7,501 nucleotides of DNA from contig CAAFMM010000248.1 of assembly GCA_900764025.1 (NCBI GenBank), positions 1 through 7,501 of the forward strand. The letters run 5' to 3'. A model generated the notes under the pieces. That model saw nothing but the letters and a program-made list of their open reading frames with translations. It did no database searches and was not told the origin of the DNA. This stretch comes from an uncultured Collinsella sp. Its GTDB lineage: Bacteria; Actinomycetota; Coriobacteriia; Coriobacteriales; Coriobacteriaceae. Both the position numbers and the translations under genes were made by a program. Positions 1 to 5,118 of this stretch are shown one piece after another (position 1 is the first letter of the stretch; the number at the start of each line of letters is the position of its first letter).

Positions 1-187
1 GACGGAAATCGTCCTCGCTCACAAACGTCTCGTAATGACGGCGCATGCGCTCGTTATAGGCGGCGGTGCCCATGGCCTCCTGCAGCTCGGCCGCGTTGGA
101 TGCACCGGTCGCCGCGTATAGCGACGGGGTCACCCAAGGCTCGGGAATAAACCAGCCAGAGAGATTAACGCCGAGTATCCTCTCCAT
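1..187 (-). CDS. Glycoside hydrolase family 5 (exo-beta-1,3-glucanase-like), 5' part only
   Basis: This is the start of a gene that runs off the left edge; about 62 residues are visible. The N-terminus contains GVNLSGWFIPEPWVTPSLY and later HYETFVSEDDF. These match the pattern that opens the catalytic domain of family 5 exo-1,3-beta-glucanases (GVN-x-GGW-xxx-EP-x-ITPSL, then H-xx-TF-xxx-DF). The catalytic glutamates would lie outside the window, so activity cannot be judged. No signal peptide is seen: the domain begins four residues after the start Met, suggesting a cytoplasmic enzyme acting on imported or short glucosides. The ATG at 187 is chosen because AAGGGGG stands about 5 nt upstream. 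A perfect inverted repeat lies in the leader at 207-223. The family call rests on recalled motif similarity; another GH5 subfamily or a related TIM-barrel glycosidase is possible. Confidence 0.75.
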   Translation of the reverse strand, partial: MERILGVNLSGWFIPEPWVTPSLYAATGASNAAELQEAMGTAAYNERMRRHYETFVSEDDFR

Positions 188-206
188 CACTGCCCCCTTC
201 GGATCG

Positions 207-223
207 TGCAGGCCGAGCCTGCA
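207..223 (-). promoter_or_regulatory. Inverted repeat in the glycosidase gene leader (possible operator)
   Basis: TGCAGGC and GCCTGCA form a perfect 7-bp inverted repeat around a 3-nt centre. It lies 19 nt before the ATG of the GH5 gene, just upstream of its ribosome binding site. Carbohydrate genes are often controlled by regulators binding such dyads, but it could equally act as an mRNA hairpin. No regulator gene is visible nearby. Confidence 0.4.
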
Positions 224-376
224 TCGTATTGCACAGGAAAAGTATCGTTTTGAGTATACCCGCGCGTGCGGACAGACGACCGAACGGTCTGTAAAGTGGC
301 GCAAAAGCGGGAGGAATATCTGGGCGGGCCCGAGATGGCGCGCCGAGATGTACATATGCGCCGGAAGTAGGCGGCC
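224..376. other. Gene-free stretch between the glycosidase leader and the repeat array
   Basis: Apart from the weak -10-like hexamer I see no gene, RNA or clear hairpin. Several short restriction-type palindromes cluster at about 328-358 (GGGCCC, GGCGCGCC, TGTACA, CATATG). Long open frames cross this stretch on both strands, but they have no family resemblance and run into the repeats, so they are not called. Confidence 0.5.
253..258 (-). promoter_or_regulatory. Weak -10-like hexamer upstream of the glycosidase gene
   Basis: TATACT on the minus strand matches the -10 consensus at five of six positions, 66 nt before the GH5 ATG. No convincing -35 hexamer stands 16-18 nt further upstream, and no TG extension is present, so this is only a candidate. 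If used, the 207-223 dyad would fall just downstream of the start site, a repressor-like position. Confidence 0.25.
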
Positions 377-607
377 GGAAAGCGCATCCCGTTTTTCGCA
401 AAAGACTGGGATGCATTTTCCGTTCGAGGCCTCAACCGGAAAGCGCATCCCGTTCTGAGCGCGGGATCTGGGACGCAGTTTCCGCCAAAGGCCGAAAAAG
501 GAAAGCACGTCCCATTCTGACGCCGGATTCCGGGTCGCGCTTTCCCAAGCGGCCTCAAAGCGGAAAGCGCATCCCACTCTGAAGCCAAATTCCGGGACGC
601 AATTTCC
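377..607. repeat. Four-copy array of ~46 bp imperfect palindromes, period 61-62 bp
   Basis: Units lie at 377-421, 438-483, 500-545 and 562-607. Each starts with GGAAAGC(G/A)C(A/G)TCCC, has a 17-18 nt middle, and ends with a near-complementary GGG(A/T)(C/T)GC-xx-TTTCC, so each can fold into a long hairpin. Left arms are almost identical in units 1, 2 and 4, while unit 3 has compensating-type changes. Middles of units 2-4 share (G/A)(T/C)TCTGA. The 16-nt gaps between units share a GGCC core. The array sits between a tRNA-Phe terminator and the glycosidase leader. It looks like a REP/BIME-type intergenic element family. It is not a CRISPR array: the conserved part is only about 14 nt per arm and the intervening parts are themselves similar. 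Confidence 0.8.
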
Positions 608-621
608 GCAGAGCCCTCGAT

Positions 622-651
622 AAAAGAAAAGGACCCCTTTGCAGAGGTCCT
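622..651 (-). terminator. Rho-independent terminator of the tRNA-Phe gene
   Basis: On the minus strand AGGACC pairs perfectly with GGTCCT, with two further inner pairs (one wobble) around a TGCAAA loop, followed by TTTTCTTTT. It lies about 14 nt after the tRNA 3' end, as expected for a monocistronic tRNA transcript. Confidence 0.85.
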
Positions 652-664
652 AGTCAATTCAAGG

Positions 665-737
<73 letters not shown>

Positions 738-748
738 ATTTGAGGTGT

Positions 749-763
749 GCCTTGTTTCAAGGC
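749..763 (-). other. Small perfect hairpin at the 5' end of the tRNA precursor
   Basis: GCCTTG and CAAGGC pair perfectly around a three-base loop, starting at about the expected transcription start of the tRNA-Phe transcript and ending 11 nt before the mature 5' end. It may be a leader hairpin affecting precursor stability or RNase P access. The role is inferred from position only. Confidence 0.4.
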
Positions 764-769
764 TTGATT

Positions 770-823
770 AGTATAACCAAGGACGCGTTCCGGTCAACCG
801 AGAATTTTAAAAAAGTTTTTGAG
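770..823 (-). promoter_or_regulatory. tRNA-Phe promoter with UP-like element
   Basis: On the minus strand TTGACC (792-797) and TATACT (770-775) are separated by 16 nt, close to the housekeeping sigma consensus. Directly upstream, about 803-823, lies an A/T-only tract of A and T runs resembling an UP element, typical of strongly expressed stable-RNA genes. The predicted start falls near 763, giving a leader of about 26 nt. Confidence 0.8.
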
Positions 824-836
824 CACAGCCTCGGTT
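796..836. repeat. Inverted repeat bracketing the UP-like element
   Basis: AACCGAG (796-802) and CTCGGTT (830-836) are perfect 7-bp arms separated by 27 nt of mostly A/T sequence. The left arm touches the -35 of the tRNA-Phe promoter. It is the only hairpin candidate between the antitoxin stop and the tRNA promoter, so it may double as a weak terminator for the toxin-antitoxin transcript, but the long loop makes this uncertain. Confidence 0.4.
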
Positions 837-860
837 CTATAAATCGGCACGTCAGAGGCA

Positions 861-1148
861 TCAGCCGGCAGCAAGAAGTTTTTCACTCAGAGCCGCACGG
901 GCAAACTCACTTGGCGTCATCCCCTCGGCAGCCGCCCGTCGACGAATGGCCTCCTTCATTCCCAGAGGAATCTTGACCGACAGCGTTGCCGCCCCCTCAC
1001 CTGAGAGCGGGGGCCGTCCATGCACGATCCCACCAACGGTGTGTTCGCCATCCGGAAACTCTCCGCGCTCGTACGACTCGCACCACGCGTCAATCATTTC
1101 ATCCGTTACAACCTGACCATTAGCGGCCGTATACGTCTTGCCCATCAT
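861..1148 (-). CDS. Ribbon-helix-helix antitoxin-like protein
   Basis: A 95-residue protein. The C-terminal half (about 54-92) reads ATLSVKIPLGMKEAIRRRAA followed by EGMTPSEFARAAL. This is the beta strand plus two helices of a ribbon-helix-helix DNA-binding domain as found in type II antitoxins. The N-terminal half (GQVVTDEMIDAWCESYERGE, then HTVGGIVHGRP) is an extension commonly seen on such actinobacterial antitoxins and probably binds the partner. The start ATG overlaps the stop of the upstream gene (ATGA), and a second ATG follows immediately, so the start could be one codon later. Expected role: neutralise the toxin encoded just before it and repress their shared promoter through the palindrome at 1437-1451. 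The DNA-binding fold is confident; the antitoxin role rests on the gene pairing. Confidence 0.8.
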   Translation of the reverse strand: MMGKTYTAANGQVVTDEMIDAWCESYERGEFPDGEHTVGGIVHGRPPLSGEGAATLSVKIPLGMKEAIRRRAAAEGMTPSEFARAALSEKLLAAG

Positions 1149-1411
1149 CGACCCCTTTGCCGAGCCTGTTCAATCTCCTGCCAAAATTTCTTCTGGACTG
1201 GAGACAAGGCATGAATGATAAGCCACCCACGGACAAGCTCGACCGCGCCAAGCTCCACGCTTCGTCCGTCTGGGAGCCATCCAATCGCAAGCCATCTCGG
1301 CGGCTCGTCCTTCGACTCGCGACGAATGCACTCAGTAACCGCAAGCCAGGCACCAAGCACCTGCTTTTCCGTCAAGTGTTTTTTGGCGTTCGGATGGATC
1401 TCAACATCCAT
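1145..1411 (-). CDS. Putative toxin partner of the RHH antitoxin (RelE/BrnT-like, unnamed family)
   Basis: An 88-residue basic protein beginning MDVEIHPNAKKHLTEKQVL. It has a central PPRWLAIGWLPDGRSVELGA strand region and a WLIIHALSPVQKKFWQEIEQ tail. The pattern (short His-containing N-terminus, helix, then hairpin strands with 'IGWLPDGR' and 'IIHALSP') resembles small RelE/BrnT-superfamily toxins, but I cannot name the family. The ATG at 1411 is chosen because GGAGG stands 9 nt upstream and the leader is very short; the longer frame upstream has no such support. Its stop overlaps the antitoxin start by 4 nt. The toxin-first order matches brnTA and higBA rather than the usual antitoxin-first order. 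The target is unknown; mRNA cleavage would be the family expectation, but no catalytic residues can be assigned. Confidence 0.7.
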   Translation of the reverse strand: MDVEIHPNAKKHLTEKQVLGAWLAVTECIRRESKDEPPRWLAIGWLPDGRSVELGAVELVRGWLIIHALSPVQKKFWQEIEQARQRGR

Positions 1412-1436
1412 GCATCTTCTCCTCCATCTTACCCAA

Positions 1437-1466
1437 TTTCGTATGACGAAAGTCCACTGTCGCCAA
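1437..1466 (-). promoter_or_regulatory. Toxin-antitoxin promoter with overlapping operator palindrome
   Basis: On the minus strand TTGGCG (1461-1466) and TACGAA (1438-1443) are 17 nt apart. TTTCG-TCATA-CGAAA (1437-1451) is a perfect 5-bp inverted repeat covering the -10, a natural site for autorepression by the RHH antitoxin. The -35 begins 3 nt after the DUF192 stop codon, so the module starts at once after the Tad operon. The hexamers are imperfect. Confidence 0.5.
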
Positions 1467-1469
1467 TTC

Positions 1470-1829
1470 TTAAGCCGGCACGCGTTGGAGAGCAGGAGTC
1501 GAAACAATGATTGAAGGACGCTCTAGTACGGCCCAGGCGCCGAGGCAGGAGCACATGCGCCAAGGACGAACGTTTTCGTAGCGCGCGAGGATATTGCCGT
1601 CGCGATCGATGAAGGCGATGTCGATGGGATAGGCCATAAAACACGTATGGACCGAAGAGCAGCGTGGAAACGCCATGACGAGCGGCAGGCCGTTGGCGGC
1701 AACCGGACGCCGTCCCAGCATGCCGCGCAGGCGCACGACAAACGACTCCGCCACCACAAACTCGGCCGGCGTCCAACCCAGCCTGTTGAGTGCCCGCGCG
1801 TAAGCGATGTAGGACGAGACCGCGGTCAC
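1470..1829 (-). CDS. DUF192 family protein, last gene of the Tad operon
   Basis: A 119-residue protein matching the DUF192 pattern: AESFVVRLRGMLGRRPV (about 27-43), a PLVMAF strand, HTCFMAYPIDIAFIDRDGNI (about 61-80, equivalent to the 'WMKNTLIPLDIIFID' block), then a conserved N-x-x-PW and an A-VLE ending. The biochemical role of DUF192 proteins is not established. Such genes are seen beside pilus and secretion loci in actinobacteria, which is recalled rather than checked. The GTG start at 1829 overlaps the TGA of the preceding TadE-like gene (GTGA), with a GGGGGTGG stretch just upstream. An ATG at 1850 is the alternative and would add seven residues. No signal peptide is visible. The C-terminus is short, ending soon after the VLE block. 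Confidence 0.8.
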   Translation of the reverse strand: MTAVSSYIAYARALNRLGWTPAEFVVAESFVVRLRGMLGRRPVAANGLPLVMAFPRCSSVHTCFMAYPIDIAFIDRDGNILARYENVRPWRMCSCLGAWAVLERPSIIVSTPALQRVPA

Positions 1830-2302
1830 ATGACCACCCCCGGACGCCATGGATCGACCGTCACCGCGCGCTCGTGCGACAACGTTGTCGGCGCCCCCAG
1901 CGGAACGCCAGCGATGCTGAGAGAAGTCGGCCACGGCTCATAGTGCATGGTGCAGGTGTAGGTCCTAAACGTACCGGATAGGGAGAGCAGGCCACCATCC
2001 GATGCCTTCGCGCCTTGCTCGCTCGACACTTCGATCTGCAAGTCATAGCCTTCCATGGCATTCAGAATTTGAGTCTGGACCGTCACCGAGGCATCGGCAG
2101 AGTTCTCGTCACCCTCCCCGCCCGGCGCCACAGCGTGCGCCAACACGATGTCGGGCACCACGCGGTCGAAGCGCGCGACAGCGCTGGCAAAGATCATGAC
2201 GTTGTACACGATGAGTGCCAGCACCAGCAAAACGGGCGTAACCACTGCCATCTCCACCGTCGCTTGGGCGCGCTCCTCGCGCAGACGCATGCGGATACTC
2301 AT
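1826..2302 (-). CDS. TadE-like pseudopilin (second copy)
   Basis: A 158-residue protein with a basic leader MSIRMRLREERA, then QATVEMAVVTPVLLVLALIV, a single hydrophobic helix (about 18-40). The leader motif A-Q-A-T-V-E places Glu at +5 if cleavage follows Ala12, as in type IV-pilin-like proteins handled by TadV-type peptidases. The rest (about 41-158) is an exported, mostly hydrophilic domain with one Cys (TYTCTMHYEPW). TadE-family proteins are minor pseudopilins needed for Flp pilus assembly. The start overlaps the stop of the TadG-like gene by one base (TAATG), and its stop is coupled to the DUF192 gene. No promoter of its own is seen. Confidence 0.8.
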   Translation of the reverse strand: MSIRMRLREERAQATVEMAVVTPVLLVLALIVYNVMIFASAVARFDRVVPDIVLAHAVAPGGEGDENSADASVTVQTQILNAMEGYDLQIEVSSEQGAKASDGGLLSLSGTFRTYTCTMHYEPWPTSLSIAGVPLGAPTTLSHERAVTVDPWRPGVVM

Positions 2303-4455
2303 TACGACCCACCGCCCAGAGCGCCAACCAGCGTGGCGACATCGACGGTGAGTGGGATGGAGCCGCCGCCGGGCAGAGGAATCTCCGCAAGCGTGAACAC
2401 CGTACCGCTAATGGTGCGTTCGACTTGATATTCCAACGCCTCGCAAAGTGCCTTGGGATCGGTCACGCCCAACGGAATACTTCGCAGCTTGTCTTGCGCT
2501 TGAGAGAGACCAGCAACGTCAGACCCCGGACTCTTAATGACGTTGGCGGAATCGGTCAGCACCGGCTTTCGCAGGCGCAAGTCGCACGGTTCCAGACCCA
2601 ACGCCGCCACGGACGCCGAAACGGTATCGCCGAGCCACGATGCGATGGAGCCCAACGCGCCGCTGCCCCCTCCTAGGCCCTTAATCATCTCGTCCATAAG
2701 TTCGTCGGCCGAACCTTGGATATCACCGTATCCTACGAGCAGCCGTCCCCAAACATCCATGACGCCATCGAGGACGCCGGCAACGCCGCCCGAGCGTTCC
2801 TTCAATGTCGAGAAAAATCGCGAAAGCACGTTGTTTTGTGCCGTCGCCTCATCGGGCGCCAGCACCGCGGCAGAGATAGCACCGCGATCGCCAAGCCTGA
2901 CTGCCGTGTTAAACGAAGAGTTGAGCTCATCGGGGCTCGAGATGGCACCCGAAGCCGCAAAGGCAACCACGCCGTTGCGACCGGGCGGAGCGATACGCGG
3001 ACGCTTGCCCGAAAGCGCTTTAATGGCCTGGTCAAACGCATTGCCCGCACGGTCGGCCTCATCCTCGGCCTGACGCTCAAGTTCGAGTTCTTTGTTGCGG
3101 CAGTCGACGTAGTCTTCCAGGGCCTCTTTGAACTTGTCAAAGTGGTATTCGAAGCCCCTTTCGACAGAAGTCGTTGCAATCGCAACGTACCCTAAAGACG
3201 ACACACCGAAATGGCATTCGCTACACGTTTCGTGACCGTCAAAATCTGCGACGGATGCCAGCCCACCCGGCTTTCCTTTTTTGTAATTTGGACAGTCAGT
3301 CCCATAATGCAAATAGGTAACTTTATCTACTTCACTCGTGGGCCAACGTGCATCGGTATAGAGTTCAGTCGTCCGCGCCTCATCTGGATTTCGCGGAAGG
3401 AAAGGGATGCGGGCGGAAACTTTGCCGTCCTTTTCAGTTATATATGCCCGCTCGACTTCTTCGCTCGCATACGCGAAGAACGCCTTTCGTGCAGCAGAAT
3501 CTGCCTGTTTTTCCGGACCCTCGCCAAGCGGCTTCTCATTTGCCAGGCGCTGGCGATAGTAGGCCTTCGCGCGATCGAGCGCCACTTGCGGCTCCCACGT
3601 AACGCTCGAAGCGTAATGTGGATTTTGAGCACCAGAGAGATCCGCTAGGCTTTTCGCACGCTCCCACATGCAAGAACAGCTGCTGACCGAGCCCTTGTCC
3701 GACCCACCACAATCCGCCAGCCAAGCGCGCTCTTTAGCCTTCGCCGTGTCCTCAGAAGCCTTCCGCAGCTCCTCGGCCGCACGCTCTAAATCATCTGATG
3801 TGCCTTTAATGGTATCGGTCGAAATCTCTGACCCTTTGAGCGCAGCGAAGTCCGACTCGGATGTCCTGGGCACGGCAAGCGCCGTACCGGTATAGGTCAC
3901 ACTATCGGCATCCTGCGCCGACACCGCCTGCGTGGCACGCGCGGCGATCAGATACGGCAGAGCCGTCTCGATTTTCTGTAAGCCTTCCGATGCGCTTTTG
4001 GCAAACTTGTTGCGCGTTTTAATGATCTCAATCCCGGTGTCGACCATATTGCCGGCAACTGGTTCGGCACCCGGGATGAGGATGGCGACCAGGCCCGTCC
4101 CGATCGTGGCAAACCCCGCTAGCCCCAGACTCAAGCTGCTCGCATCAACCACCGTGGCAGCCGTGTGATAGGACGACACTACGTTGGCACCCGCCAGCGC
4201 GCCGCTATCGGCCGCCACCTGAGTATCCCCGGCACGCAACATGCTCCATATCGCCGCGGTCGACGAAAACAACAACGTGAGCACCACTAGGATGACCACG
4301 GCAGAAGAAAGCGTGGTATAGGCGCCGTCTTCGATAAACAGATCAACACCGGCGCGGCCCATAAAGCCGCCTCGCTTGCGATGGCAGCTCGGACGGCGCG
4401 TCAAAACGCATCTAGACCAGAAACGCTTAATCCCATGCAGCAATCCACGAATCAT
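2302..4455 (-). CDS. TadG-like pilus assembly protein with cysteine-rich insert
   Basis: A 717-residue protein, long for this family. A basic N-terminus is followed by IEDGAYTTLSS and a membrane segment (about 46-72), then LRAGDTQVAADSGALAGANV (about 73-92), the hallmark of the TadE/TadG N-terminal family. A second hydrophobic stretch lies at 108-128. Charged helical regions likely to form coiled coils follow (DDLERAAEELRKASEDTAKA; KELELERQAEDEADRAG). Cysteines cluster in DCGGSDKGSVSSCSCMW and in H383-x4-C388-P...C411-SE-C414-H415. The C-terminal part is Gly/Ser-rich and ends in a hydrophobic, Gly-rich tail. The start at 4455 is chosen for its strong GGAGGGAG site; ATG 4362 is an alternative. 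The gene overlaps the preceding TadE-like gene by 29 nt and is coupled to the next by TAATG. Likely role: envelope-anchored component of the Flp pilus machine. Confidence 0.8.
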   Translation of the reverse strand: MIRGLLHGIKRFWSRCVLTRRPSCHRKRGGFMGRAGVDLFIEDGAYTTLSSAVVILVVLTLLFSSTAAIWSMLRAGDTQVAADSGALAGANVVSSYHTAATVVDASSLSLGLAGFATIGTGLVAILIPGAEPVAGNMVDTGIEIIKTRNKFAKSASEGLQKIETALPYLIAARATQAVSAQDADSVTYTGTALAVPRTSESDFAALKGSEISTDTIKGTSDDLERAAEELRKASEDTAKAKERAWLADCGGSDKGSVSSCSCMWERAKSLADLSGAQNPHYASSVTWEPQVALDRAKAYYRQRLANEKPLGEGPEKQADSAARKAFFAYASEEVERAYITEKDGKVSARIPFLPRNPDEARTTELYTDARWPTSEVDKVTYLHYGTDCPNYKKGKPGGLASVADFDGHETCSECHFGVSSLGYVAIATTSVERGFEYHFDKFKEALEDYVDCRNKELELERQAEDEADRAGNAFDQAIKALSGKRPRIAPPGRNGVVAFAASGAISSPDELNSSFNTAVRLGDRGAISAAVLAPDEATAQNNVLSRFFSTLKERSGGVAGVLDGVMDVWGRLLVGYGDIQGSADELMDEMIKGLGGGSGALGSIASWLGDTVSASVAALGLEPCDLRLRKPVLTDSANVIKSPGSDVAGLSQAQDKLRSIPLGVTDPKALCEALEYQVERTISGTVFTLAEIPLPGGGSIPLTVDVATLVGALGGGS

Positions 4456-4963
4456 AATCTCCCTCCAGCCATTCTGGACGTGATTGATACGAGACATCGA
4501 CCTTGAGCTCAACGTAGCCACCCTCGGCGGTACCACCCATAGCCTGCGCAAACGCACCGATCACAGGCAACGGCTTGACCTCGCCGGAAACGGACACGGA
4601 CGAGACGCCACCCGCATCGGCCCGGCTAAGCTCGATATCCCACGACAACGGCCCGCCGGCATGAAAGATCGAAACGTTGGGCACTGCGGCAAGCCGGCGG
4701 CGGGTGAACTCCTTAAGATCGTCGTCCTCCGCCGTCGTCGTGGTCATGAGCCGCGCGGTCTCGGCAGCGGCAGACTCCATGACCGCGCGCGTATAGAGCA
4801 AACACACCGGTTGCAGTGCGAGAAGAATGAGCATCAGAAACGTCGGCAGCAAAAAAGCAGCCTCGACCGTAGACTGCGCCCGGTCCTCGCGCGCGATATC
4901 AATACAACGCGATGTCCTTAGCGCCCGCAGCGGCGTCGATAACCGACGTCGAGGCAACGCCAT
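4427..4963 (-). CDS. TadE-like pseudopilin (first copy), start uncertain
   Basis: From ATG 4963 the product is 178 residues: a basic leader (MALPRRRLSTPLRALRTSRC, then IDIAREDRA), QSTVEAAFLLPTFLMLILLA as membrane helix, then an exported domain of about 125 residues ending WLEGDYDSWIAAWD. The A-Q-S-T-V-E motif is the same as in the neighbouring pilins and implies cleavage after Ala with Glu at +5. TadE proteins are minor pseudopilins of the Flp pilus. The start is a problem. ATG 4963 lacks a good ribosome site and overlaps the previous gene by 65 nt. No ATG, GTG or TTG lies nearer the motif than a TTG at 4957. An ATT at 4903 overlaps the upstream stop (ATTGA), has AAGGA 11 nt before it, and would give a 9-residue leader like its relatives. 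I list the ATG form as the conservative choice. Confidence 0.75.
   Translation of the reverse strand: MALPRRRLSTPLRALRTSRCIDIAREDRAQSTVEAAFLLPTFLMLILLALQPVCLLYTRAVMESAAAETARLMTTTTAEDDDLKEFTRRRLAAVPNVSIFHAGGPLSWDIELSRADAGGVSSVSVSGEVKPLPVIGAFAQAMGGTAEGGYVELKVDVSYQSRPEWLEGDYDSWIAAWD
4459..4466 (-). promoter_or_regulatory. Ribosome binding site that fixes the TadG-like start
   Basis: GGAGGGAG ends 3 nt before the ATG at 4455, with its GGAGG core 6 nt away. It lies inside the 3' end of the TadE-like gene. It argues for this start over the in-frame ATGs further upstream (4557, 4497) and downstream (4362). Confidence 0.75.
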
Positions 4964-5117
4964 GGGATGCCGCCCGCTCAACCAGCGCCGCCAAGCGTCC
5001 ATCGGTGCCAGCACGCCAAAGTCCCACAATCGCCAGCACGATCGATAACAGCGCCACCGTGACGATGGCGTATTCGACCGTCGCCTGGGCAGATTCCTCA
5101 CGCAAAACGCCATGCAT
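4899..5117 (-). CDS. Second Flp/TadE-like small pilin
   Basis: A 72-residue protein. The leader MHGVLREESA is followed by QATVEYAIVTVALLSIVLAI (helix about 15-34) and a short tail of mixed charge ending DAAAGAKDIALY. The REESA-Q-x-T-x-EYAI block is almost identical to the Flp pilin at 5646-5879, including the Glu-Tyr pair typical of Flp pilins. Cleavage after Ala10 would leave a 62-residue mature subunit. It starts 1 nt after the stop of the anchored protein, with AAGGAGG 9 nt upstream. The tail is longer than in classical Flp, so it may be a minor pilin or a short TadE-like pseudopilin rather than the major subunit. Confidence 0.8.
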   Translation of the reverse strand: MHGVLREESAQATVEYAIVTVALLSIVLAIVGLWRAGTDGRLAALVERAASHGVASTSVIDAAAGAKDIALY

Positions 5118-5118
5118 T

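Noticed and set aside
66..458. 130-codon open frame on the plus strand
   Set aside because: It begins antisense to the GH5 coding sequence and runs into the first repeats; no ribosome site or family resemblance.
377..607. CRISPR array
   Set aside because: The spacing is regular but the conserved segments are only about 14 nt per arm, the middles and gaps resemble one another, and no cas gene is present.
187..657. 156-codon open frame on the minus strand
   Set aside because: It crosses the palindrome array and the tRNA terminator; its sequence is explained by the repeats (recurrent FP and Arg/Ser segments), it has no recognisable domain, and it ends at the GH5 start.
740..976. 78-codon plus-strand frame over the tRNA promoter and antitoxin end
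   Set aside because: It overlaps the well-supported tRNA promoter and the RHH gene antisense; no coding signature.
1412..1469. Terminator of the Tad operon
   Set aside because: No stem followed by a T-run is present between the DUF192 stop and the toxin start; the only dyad there is the short one at the -10.
2537..3073. 178-codon plus-strand frame and other plus-strand frames within the Tad genes
   Set aside because: They are antisense shadows of high-GC minus-strand genes, Pro/Ser/Arg-rich, without motifs or ribosome sites.
3211..3225. c-type cytochrome from the CSECH motif
   Set aside because: There is a single CxxCH, no distal Met/His context or cytochrome fold, and an upstream H-x4-C-P fits a metal knuckle better; haem binding is not claimed.
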